A stretch of DNA of 49,258 nt from JAJVID01 sp035275345 (GTDB lineage: Bacteria; Acidobacteriota; Blastocatellia; RBC074). The notes beneath the pieces were generated by a model that was not told the origin of the DNA, did not search any database, and saw nothing but the letters and a program-made list of their open reading frames with translations. The translations under genes and the position numbers were made by a program. Where the stretch lies: contig DATEMY010000258.1 in NCBI GenBank assembly GCA_035275345.1, positions 1 to 49,258 on the forward strand. Direction: 5' to 3'. This document shows, one piece after another, positions 8,683-15,634 of this stretch (positions are counted from its first letter, which is position 1; each line of letters begins with the position of its first letter).

Positions 8683-9471
8683 CTATTTCCCCTCCTTCAA
8701 AAAATGCGCGACGGAAAACGCGACGATTGCCGCCGGAGCCAGAAAGACGAGCGATAACGCCGCCGCAATCGCTTCATCGCCGCCGCGCTGAAAGCCGACC
8801 AGGATCAGCGGCAGCGTGAGAATACGTCCGCCGCCGATCAGCAGCGTCGTCAGGTACTGGCTCCATGAAATCAAGAACGCGAACGAGGCCGCCACCGCCA
8901 GCCCTGGAGCGATGGCGGGAAAGGTCACGCGCAGCCAGACGTCGAAGGCCCGCGCCCCGAGCGTACGCGCTTGCGCTTCGTAATCCGGGTCGAGGCGCGA
9001 GAAACTTCCGATCAACATCAGCGTCGCATAAGGCACGGTCGAAATCAGATGGATCAACACCACGCCGAACAGCGTGTCACTCAATCCGTAACGCAGGAAA
9101 AGCGAATGTACGCCCATCGTCGCGGCCAGCGGCGGCGTCAGGACGGGCAGCAACAGCGCGAAGAGAGCCGCGTGTTTGCCCCGAAATTCATGCCAGGCCA
9201 TTATGCGCGCCGCCGGAAGCGCTACGGCCACTGCAAGTATGGTCACCGCCAGCGCGATGATCGAACTTGTAATCAGCGCGGGCGCCACCTCCGCCGTGGG
9301 CGAAAAAATATAGCGCCAGGCGCGGACGCTCCAGGCGGGCGGCGCCAATGCGGGCCAATACCAGGATTGCGCCAGCGAACGCATCCCCAACAAGAACAGT
9401 GGAAGCGCCGCCAACCCTATGATCGCCAGCAGCGCGGCGCCCCGTCCAGCTTTGTTCGCAGTGGTTTTCAT
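8683..9471 (-). CDS. ABC transporter permease (second half of a YnjC-type pair)
   Basis: A 262-residue polytopic membrane protein with about six hydrophobic segments, starting MKTTANKAGRGAALLAIIGL. The cytoplasmic loop EAQARTLGARAFDVWLRVTF-PAIAPG is the EAA motif that docks the ATPase, typical of the BPD_transp_1 family. In E. coli YnjC both permease halves are joined in one protein; here this one is separate. Its start lies one base after the stop of the upstream permease, and the binding protein starts 16 bases after its own stop, so translation is likely coupled. Confidence 0.88.
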   Translation of the reverse strand: MKTTANKAGRGAALLAIIGLAALPLFLLGMRSLAQSWYWPALAPPAWSVRAWRYIFSPTAEVAPALITSSIIALAVTILAVAVALPAARIMAWHEFRGKHAALFALLLPVLTPPLAATMGVHSLFLRYGLSDTLFGVVLIHLISTVPYATLMLIGSFSRLDPDYEAQARTLGARAFDVWLRVTFPAIAPGLAVAASFAFLISWSQYLTTLLIGGGRILTLPLILVGFQRGGDEAIAAALSLVFLAPAAIVAFSVAHFLKEGK

Positions 9472-9472
9472 T

Positions 9473-10378
9473 TCAAAGGATGAAAGGCCGCTCCAATCCG
9501 ATCAACGCTCGCGTCAAGCGCAGATAAGCCCAGGCCAGCGCCGCCGTCAACAGCGTACTAATGACAGCCAGGGCGATTGCGCCGGGCCGCGCCGTCAAAT
9601 TCACGTCCAGATAGCGTTGCTGCGCCAGCACGGAAAGCATCGCCGGGTAAGGCCTCCCCAGAATGAACGGGATTTCAAACGCGCCAAAGATAAAAGCAAA
9701 CACGATCAATGAAGATGAAACGACTGCGGGCGCGACCAGCGGCAAGGTCACGTAACGGAACCTCTGCCAGGCCGAAGCGCCCAGCGAGCGCGCCGCCTGT
9801 TCGTATTCATCGCCGAGCCGCGCCAGCAGCGCCAGCGTCATCAGCGCGATGAACGGCGCTTCTTTCAATACATAGGACAGAACGATGCCAGCGCCGTAGC
9901 GGTCGTTGATCAGCGCGGGAAAATCAGCGGGCTGTTGGATCAAACCTGCGGCATAAAACATACGAGCCAGCAAACCGCTGGGCGCAATCACCGTGATCAA
10001 CGCTCCCGCCATGGCGAGATGCGGCGCCGCCAGGGGGATCTGCAACAGCAGGTTGACCGCCCGGCTGCGCCGCGCGAATTCGCGCAAACCCAGCGCCAGC
10101 GCCAGCGCGCAGACCGCCGAAATCACCGTCGCCACGGTCGCGAGTTTCAGCGTCAGCCAGAGCGATGCGTAAACCTCGCCGTCGCCGCTCAGCGCGGCAT
10201 AATGCCGTAGCGTGAAGGCGTTTTCATCGGTGGGCGCGAAATAGCCCAGACTTTGCGCCGCCGCCAGCGCCAGCCCGCCAACAAATAACACTCCGATCAC
10301 CGCCAGCGCCGGCGACAACATCAACCAGCGGGTCAGGCAGCGGCTTAAGGCCAGCTTCATCGAAGTTTGTAATTTCAT
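9473..10378 (-). CDS. ABC transporter permease (first half of a YnjC-type pair)
   Basis: A 301-residue polytopic membrane protein and the first gene of the importer operon. The EAA loop is clear (EQAARSLGASAWQRFRYVTL followed by PLVAPAV). About six membrane helices are visible, for example LSPALAVIGVLFVGGLALAA near the start. It should form the transmembrane channel together with the permease encoded at 8683-9471. Its 5' end faces the lipoyl/radical SAM operon across a 305-base divergent region, so the two units may share regulation, which is inference. Confidence 0.88.
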   Translation of the reverse strand: MKLQTSMKLALSRCLTRWLMLSPALAVIGVLFVGGLALAAAQSLGYFAPTDENAFTLRHYAALSGDGEVYASLWLTLKLATVATVISAVCALALALGLREFARRSRAVNLLLQIPLAAPHLAMAGALITVIAPSGLLARMFYAAGLIQQPADFPALINDRYGAGIVLSYVLKEAPFIALMTLALLARLGDEYEQAARSLGASAWQRFRYVTLPLVAPAVVSSSLIVFAFIFGAFEIPFILGRPYPAMLSVLAQQRYLDVNLTARPGAIALAVISTLLTAALAWAYLRLTRALIGLERPFIL

Positions 10379-10683
10379 TTACCTTACGTTTGATTTATGC
10401 GAAACCTGGGCATGCGGTTTCTGCGTACTCGCCATAGTAAAGCTCACTGGATTTCAAACAGTGAGCCACTCAAACGACATAATACACGCGGGCAGGCGCT
10501 AACAGACGAAAATGAAGGGGGATTTTTCCATTTACTCCATTCTCTTTACCTTTTCTTCACGCTTTTTGATTGGCTCGCCACTATCGAAGATAGTCGCAAA
10601 AAAATAGAAATCAGATCCTGATCATCGCAGTCGCCATATTCGAAAGCATGTTAGACTCCTGCAAAATTAATTCCATAAGGTGA
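10379..10683. other. Divergent intergenic region between importer and lipoyl/cyclase operon
   Basis: No convincing gene is present. Promoters for both divergent operons are expected here. AT-rich patches lie around 10530-10620 and 10660-10680, but no consensus -35/-10 pair can be fixed by eye. An aaggtg ribosome site precedes ATG 10684. Confidence 0.45.
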
Positions 10684-11133
10684 ATGACTGATCAATTGAT
10701 TTTTCTGATGGGCAAGTATGAAGCCCGTTTCCCAACGGATCGGCTCTACGTGCGAAACCACATGTGGTTTCTAGCCCAAGCCGGCGCGTACCGCGTAGGC
10801 TTCACCGCTTTCGCCGTTCGCATGTTGCAGGATGTTTACTTTTTGGATTGGAGCGTTGAACCGGGCGCAATGGTCAAAGCCAAACAGGAAATCGGCGAAG
10901 TGGAAAGCTCGAAGGCCGTCTCTTCTTTGCATGCCCCGGCGGACGGGACGCTTTTACGGTTCAATCAGGGACTTATGAAAGATCCGACGGCGATCAATGT
11001 TGACAATTATGGGGAGGGCTGGCTCTTCGACTTCGACCCGCAGGACGTCGTCTTGTTGAGCGCCGCGGAATATGTCAATCACCTTGAAGGAATATGGGAA
11101 GATACGCAGCGGCAGGTCAAAGGACAGATATGA
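10684..11133 (+). CDS. GcvH-like lipoyl carrier protein, stand-alone
   Basis: The 149-residue protein aligns by eye with glycine cleavage H proteins. It has the lipoyl-site motif GEVESSKAVSSLHAPADG with the likely lipoylated Lys77, then NYGEGWLFDF, the usual H-protein end region. In metabolism the lipoyl arm carries an aminomethyl group or passes electrons between enzymes. No gcvT, gcvP or lipoate ligase gene is in the window. The gene instead opens a run with ferredoxin-like, radical SAM, terpene cyclase and DUF116/prenyl-synthase genes; the next gene starts 24 bases after its stop. A specialised carrier or electron donor for that pathway is therefore more likely than glycine cleavage. The N-terminus is slightly longer than in typical GcvH, and the first 15 residues are not conserved-looking. 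Confidence 0.87.
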   Translation: MTDQLIFLMGKYEARFPTDRLYVRNHMWFLAQAGAYRVGFTAFAVRMLQDVYFLDWSVEPGAMVKAKQEIGEVESSKAVSSLHAPADGTLLRFNQGLMKDPTAINVDNYGEGWLFDFDPQDVVLLSAAEYVNHLEGIWEDTQRQVKGQI

Positions 11134-11157
11134 CGATTGACGGAGTGATTACCTGAT

Positions 11158-12189
11158 ATGAATGCAAATCGCATCACCGTTGCGCTCTCGCAGACGCGCA
11201 GCAAGAACCCTGAGAAACGGCGGCTCGAAGAAGACATCGCCACAGCGCTGCTGCTCGAACCAGGGATTGAATTCGCGGTCGTGCCGAATGTCTATGATCT
11301 TTCTCCCGGCGACACGGGCTTGCTTTACCTGAGTTCCGTGAAAAGCCACCTGGTCTTGCTCTCCTGGCAATACCCAAGAGCGGCGCATTGGCTGCTCGAC
11401 CGCAACGGCATCAGCGGGAAACAAGGAACCACGCTGCTGAAAAGCCTCGGCGAGGAAGCTGACGACGAAGAGACTGACGGCGAAGAAGAAGAAGAACCGC
11501 GCGGGATTGGGCCGATCGAGCTGCTCGACCGGTTTATCTTTTGCCTCGACCTGCGCGCTTACGAAGACGCGAAGGTTTATGTGGAGGAGATCAAACGGAT
11601 CGCGAAAGAAGCTTCAATCAAACTCGTCTCGCTCACCGGCCCGGTCACGGATTGGATTCAAGGCAGTCCTAAGCCGGAACAACTGAAGCAATTCCTGGAG
11701 CCCGAAAAGAAAGCCAACGGACTGTCCGTGCTGGGCGAGGCCAAGGGGAATCGCTGGTATCCGGTGATCGATTACAGCCGTTGCACCAACTGCCTGGAGT
11801 GCATTGATTTTTGTCTTTTCGGCGTTTACGGGATCGATCGCAAGGACAGAATCCTGGTCGAGAATCAGGACAACTGCAAACGCGGTTGTCCGGCTTGCAG
11901 CCGCGTTTGTCCCGAAAACGCCATCATCTTTCCCGAACACAAAACACCGGCGATCGCCGGCGCGCCGGGCGAAGGACCGGGCGGATTGAAGATCGATCTC
12001 TCCAAGCTCTTCGGCGCTCCGAGCGCAATTGAGTTGGCGGCGATAGAACGCGACGTCGAATTGGTCAGGGATGGGCGCGCGGCGGTCGGCCTGACGGTCG
12101 GTATTCCAAAGCGACAGGCCGGCAAGGCTGTGGCGGAAAAAGATGACCTCGACAAACTTATGGACGAACTGGATAACCTTGATATCTGA
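11158..12189 (+). CDS. Ferredoxin-like protein with two [4Fe-4S] motifs and an N-terminal domain
   Basis: The 343-residue protein has an unrecognised N-terminal domain of about 200 residues, interrupted by a very acidic stretch near residues 99-113. A bacterial-ferredoxin domain follows. It has CTNCLECIDFC (Cx2Cx2Cx3C) and CKRGCPACSRVCP (Cx3Cx2Cx3C), enough for two [4Fe-4S] clusters. The tail is charged (DDLDKLMDELDNLDI). No signal peptide is seen, so it is cytoplasmic. Lying between the lipoyl protein and a radical SAM enzyme, it could supply the electrons needed to cleave S-adenosylmethionine or relay them from the dihydrolipoyl arm; that role is inference. A GGAG site lies 11 bases before the ATG. 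Only short gaps separate it from both neighbours. Confidence 0.85.
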   Translation: MNANRITVALSQTRSKNPEKRRLEEDIATALLLEPGIEFAVVPNVYDLSPGDTGLLYLSSVKSHLVLLSWQYPRAAHWLLDRNGISGKQGTTLLKSLGEEADDEETDGEEEEEPRGIGPIELLDRFIFCLDLRAYEDAKVYVEEIKRIAKEASIKLVSLTGPVTDWIQGSPKPEQLKQFLEPEKKANGLSVLGEAKGNRWYPVIDYSRCTNCLECIDFCLFGVYGIDRKDRILVENQDNCKRGCPACSRVCPENAIIFPEHKTPAIAGAPGEGPGGLKIDLSKLFGAPSAIELAAIERDVELVRDGRAAVGLTVGIPKRQAGKAVAEKDDLDKLMDELDNLDI

Positions 12190-12193
12190 AACC

Positions 12194-12207
12194 AAGGAGT
12201 GTTTTTG
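12194..12207 (+). promoter_or_regulatory. Ribosome site that favours a TTG start for the radical SAM gene
   Basis: AAGGAG at 12194-12199 overlaps the GTG at 12199 but lies five bases before an in-frame TTG at 12205. The spacing makes the TTG the more likely start. Confidence 0.6.
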
Positions 12208-13719
12208 GCGAACGGCGGATACCCGATTGTGTTGACGGCGGACCGAACCTTGATGGCCGATTATCCTGTCTTGTTTGACGGGATGATGGGAACGATCCAG
12301 ACCACGACGGTGCCCGAACCGATCATGCGAAACATTATCGCGCCTCCGCTCACTTCAGACGGCCTGGCCGCGCGGAAGGCTCCCCTGGGATTACGCCGTA
12401 TCGAGGCCGCCTTACTCAATGACGGCTTCAGCCGCGAAGATGTCATCCTCTGCACGCCGGAAGACCTGGAGAAATGCATCGGGCCGAGGACCAGGATCGT
12501 CGCCGTTTCTTCCTCGGATCCGCTCGGACGCGGCATGTCGAACAGCACGATGTCGGACATGGCCGGTGGAACGCTTTACACGCATACCTGGTACAAACAA
12601 CTACTCCTACAGTTAAAAGAGAAGAAGCGAACATACAAATTCAAAGTCGTCGCGGGCGGCGCCGGCGCGTGGCAATTAGCCCAGAACGAACAGGCGCGAA
12701 ATCATTTGGATATTGATACTGTAGTTGAAGGCTACGCCGAGACGCAGGCGCCTGCGTGGTTTCATGAACTGGCGGACGGGCGAGAACTCGCGCCAGTCGT
12801 CAATTCGCGTAGCTCGCGCGAAGACGAAATCCCCGCCATCTGCGGCGCGACTTCGATGGGCGTGGTCGAAATCAGCCGTGGCTGCGGCAAGGGCTGTCAG
12901 TTCTGCACAATCGCGTCCGAACGAATGATTCACATCCCGATTGACATCGTCGCTTCCGATGTCGAGCGAAACGTCGAGCGGGGAGTGACTTCGATCTGCG
13001 CCTTGAGCGAGGACTTCTTTCGCTATGGAGGCGCGGCGCGCAACCCGGTGAATCCGCCCGTCTTGAAATCTCTGATTCGCCGTCTGCGTGAAGTCAAACC
13101 GCTCAAGCTCATCCAACTCGATCACGCCAATGTCATATCCGTAGCGCAATATTCGGATGACGACCTGCGAGAGGTTCACGACCTGCTGGTCGCGGGACAG
13201 CGCCACGATTATCTCTGGGTGAACCTGGGCGTCGAAACCGCTAGCGGGGAGCTGCTGGATATGAATCAGAAAGGCGGCAAGATTCGCCCTTTCAGACCGG
13301 AGGAATGGGGCGAACTTTGCGATCAACAAATTCGCCGGCTGATCAAAACCGGTTACTTTCCACTGGTCAGCTTGATTATGGGGCTGCCCGGTGAAACGCC
13401 GGAGCACGTGGAAAAGACCGTCCGCTGGATTGAAAACCTTTATCACGAGCGGCTGGTGATCTTTCCGATTTTCTACTCCCCGGTGATACCCGGGCTGGGA
13501 CATCACTTCACGATTGAAGAAATGACGCCGATGCACTGGCGGCTGTTTCGCCTGGCTTACAACCTGAATTTCAAATGGATTCCCAAGATGTACTGGGACA
13601 ATCAAACCGGCGCCGGGGCGAGCCTCTTTCGACGCCTGTTTATTCAATTCACCGGTCAGTTTCAAATCCTGCAATGGAAGCTGCAGTTCATTCGCAAATC
13701 GGGACGGCTGTTCGCTTGA
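12205..13719 (+). CDS. Radical SAM protein with Rossmann-like (B12-binding-type) N-terminal domain
   Basis: From the TTG at 12205 the protein has 504 residues. Residues about 60-180 look like the alpha/beta fold of cobalamin-binding radical SAM enzymes (TRIVAVSSSDPLGRG, FKVVAGGAGAWQLA, DTVVEGYAE). The DxHxxG cobalamin-ligand motif is not seen, so B12 binding is doubtful. The cluster motif SRGCGKGCQFC gives Cys227, Cys231 and Cys234. Later strands (LDHANVIS, VNLGVETASGELLDMNQKGG, LIMGLPGETPEHVEKTV) fit the Elp3/MiaB-like radical SAM barrel. The C-terminus is basic and aromatic. It is the third gene of the operon; the cyclase starts 8 bases after its stop. It may modify the isoprenoid product or a carrier-bound intermediate, but the substrate cannot be read from the sequence. 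Confidence 0.85.
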   Translation: MANGGYPIVLTADRTLMADYPVLFDGMMGTIQTTTVPEPIMRNIIAPPLTSDGLAARKAPLGLRRIEAALLNDGFSREDVILCTPEDLEKCIGPRTRIVAVSSSDPLGRGMSNSTMSDMAGGTLYTHTWYKQLLLQLKEKKRTYKFKVVAGGAGAWQLAQNEQARNHLDIDTVVEGYAETQAPAWFHELADGRELAPVVNSRSSREDEIPAICGATSMGVVEISRGCGKGCQFCTIASERMIHIPIDIVASDVERNVERGVTSICALSEDFFRYGGAARNPVNPPVLKSLIRRLREVKPLKLIQLDHANVISVAQYSDDDLREVHDLLVAGQRHDYLWVNLGVETASGELLDMNQKGGKIRPFRPEEWGELCDQQIRRLIKTGYFPLVSLIMGLPGETPEHVEKTVRWIENLYHERLVIFPIFYSPVIPGLGHHFTIEEMTPMHWRLFRLAYNLNFKWIPKMYWDNQTGAGASLFRRLFIQFTGQFQILQWKLQFIRKSGRLFA

Positions 13720-13726
13720 TTCCGCT

Positions 13727-15568
13727 ATGACCGCTGGCTCTCAAAAAGCGCTATTCAAGAATGCGCCGCAGCTCGATTACGAGCGGCTGGCCGAGGCGTA
13801 TCGCAAGGCGCGGGCGCATCTGCTGGCTCAACAGACGCGCGGCGGTTTCTGGGTCGGCGAATTGTCGAGTTCAGCGCTTTCTACGGCGACAGCGGTATGC
13901 GCTTTGACGCTGGTGGATCGAGAGCGTTTCGACGCGTTGATTACGGGCGGCGTTCGCTGGCTGCTCGCTCATCAGCGAGAGGATGGCGGCTGGGGCGATA
14001 CGGTCAAAAGTCTCTCCAACATTTCGACCACCATGCTTTGCCGCGCGGCTCTGACTCTGGGGAAAGAAGTGGATGGGAAATCAGCTCCGCGAATTGAGGA
14101 AAGCTTGCGGCGCGCTGAAGATTATCTGGCGAGCGTTGCGGGAGGGCCTGACCCGAAAACGATCGCCGAGGCGATCCGCCTGCGTTATGGCAAAGACCGC
14201 ACTTTCTCTGTTCCAATCCTTTGCTGCTCCGCGCTGGCGTGCTTGATTGACTGGCGCGAAGCGCCCCCGTTGCCTTTTGAATTGGCCTGCTTGCCTTCAT
14301 CGGCGTACAAACGGATCAACCTGCCGGTAGTGAGCTACGCCTTGCCTGCTTTGATCGCTTTGGGAATCCTGCAGCACACGAAACGCAAGCCGCGCATTCC
14401 TGGGTTGTATCAACTTCGTCAAGCGGCCATTCCGCGCGCGCTGCGCAAGCTGGAATCAATACAGCCCGTCAACGGCGGTTTTCTGGAAGCCACGCCGCTG
14501 GTCAGCTTCGTGACGATGAGCCTGGCAGGCGCCGGTCGCGCCGCGCATCCAGTCGTGAAGAAAGCCGTCGATTTTTTGCAGAACGCCGTTCGCCCTGACG
14601 GGAGTTGGCCCATCGATACAGACCTTTCCACCTGGGTCACGACATTGTCAATCAATACGCTTAGCGATAGTGGAGAAGACTTCGGCGCCCGCGCTCAACC
14701 GATGCGCCGATGGCTGATCGATCAGCAATACCGCGAAGCGCATCCGTTCACGTCGGCGGCTCCAGGCGGCTGGGGTTGGACGCCACTGCCGGGCGCAGTT
14801 CCAGATGCGGACGATACTTCCGGGGCCTTGCTGGCGTTGCGCAATCTCGGTCTCACAACAGAGTCGCAGAAGGCCGCAATGGCCGGGGTTACCTGGCTGT
14901 TGGATTTACAAAATAGCGATGGCGGATGGCCGACCTTTTGCCGTGGCTGGGGGCATCTGCCTTTTGATCGTAGCAGCGCCGACATTAGCGCCCATGCCTT
15001 GCGTGCGCTTCACGCCTGGAAAGGCGGTTTGTCATTTGAGACTGCTATAACGGAAGAGGCCTTTTCACAGCGGCTGCACAACGCGATGCAGCGCGGGCTG
15101 CGCTTTCTGGCGCGCATTCAGCGCCAGGACGGCTCCTGGGTTCCGCTTTGGTTTGGCAATCAGTATGCGCCTGACGATGAAAATCAGACGTATGGCACGA
15201 CGCGCGTCTTGGCGGCTTATGGCGCTTTGAATCTCATGGAAAACGAAGCTGCCCGCCGCGGACTTGCGTGGTTGATTTCAGCGCAAGGCGAAGACGGCGG
15301 CTGGGGCGGCGCGCCGAATACTCCGTCGAGCGTGGAAGAAACAGCTTTGGCGTTAGACGCGTTGTTGGGGCGGTATGAGGTTGCTGGAGCGCCGGAAGCG
15401 GCGGCCCGCGGGCTTCAGTGGTTGGTCGAGCGCGTGGAAGACAGCAGTTTTTCCACGGCATCGCCGATGGGTTTTTACTTCGCCAAACTTTGGTATTTTG
15501 AACAGCTTTACCCGGTCATCTTTACTGTCGGCGCGCTAGGACGCGCCTTGAATCAGTCCAGCGAGTGA
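13727..15568 (+). CDS. Class II terpene cyclase (squalene-hopene cyclase-like)
   Basis: The 613-residue protein has the catalytic acid motif of class II cyclases, VPDADDTSG, with Asp360, Asp362 and Asp363. It has several QW-type repeats (HQREDGGWGD, QPVNGGFLE, RPDGSWPID, QNSDGGWPTF, QRQDGSWVPLWFG, QGEDGGWGGAP). It should protonate and cyclise a linear isoprenoid at the membrane surface. It is at the short end for squalene-hopene cyclases (usually about 630-680). No squalene synthase or HpnCDE gene is present; the next gene is a polyprenyl diphosphate synthase fusion. The substrate may therefore be a polyprenyl diphosphate or a derived alcohol rather than squalene, which is inference. The ribosome site is weak and the gap to the radical SAM gene is only 7 bases, so translation is probably coupled. 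Confidence 0.88.
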   Translation: MTAGSQKALFKNAPQLDYERLAEAYRKARAHLLAQQTRGGFWVGELSSSALSTATAVCALTLVDRERFDALITGGVRWLLAHQREDGGWGDTVKSLSNISTTMLCRAALTLGKEVDGKSAPRIEESLRRAEDYLASVAGGPDPKTIAEAIRLRYGKDRTFSVPILCCSALACLIDWREAPPLPFELACLPSSAYKRINLPVVSYALPALIALGILQHTKRKPRIPGLYQLRQAAIPRALRKLESIQPVNGGFLEATPLVSFVTMSLAGAGRAAHPVVKKAVDFLQNAVRPDGSWPIDTDLSTWVTTLSINTLSDSGEDFGARAQPMRRWLIDQQYREAHPFTSAAPGGWGWTPLPGAVPDADDTSGALLALRNLGLTTESQKAAMAGVTWLLDLQNSDGGWPTFCRGWGHLPFDRSSADISAHALRALHAWKGGLSFETAITEEAFSQRLHNAMQRGLRFLARIQRQDGSWVPLWFGNQYAPDDENQTYGTTRVLAAYGALNLMENEAARRGLAWLISAQGEDGGWGGAPNTPSSVEETALALDALLGRYEVAGAPEAAARGLQWLVERVEDSSFSTASPMGFYFAKLWYFEQLYPVIFTVGALGRALNQSSE

Positions 15569-15602
15569 GTAGGGGACGGACTACCCACTCCCTACTCACT
15601 CG
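15562..15602. other. Perfect 13-bp hairpin spanning the cyclase stop codon
   Basis: Arms cgagtgagtaggg (15562-15574) and ccctactcactcg (15590-15602) pair perfectly. The TGA stop of the cyclase lies inside the left arm. There is no T tract, so it may be an mRNA processing or stability element or a palindromic repeat rather than a terminator. It sits between the cyclase and the DUF116/prenyl-synthase gene. Confidence 0.6.
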
Positions 15603-15634
15603 CCGGACTGACCCAAATTTCGTAGGAGAACTCT

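Noticed and set aside
10397..10621. 74-codon plus-strand frame in the divergent region
   Set aside because: No ribosome site, no recognisable sequence, and it occupies promoter space.
12676..13674. 332-codon minus-strand frame
   Set aside because: Shadow of the radical SAM gene, whose plus-strand frame has cluster and barrel motifs.
13727..15568. Ordinary hopanoid locus
   Set aside because: No squalene synthase, HpnCDE, HpnH or HpnG gene is present; the partner is a polyprenyl synthase fusion instead.
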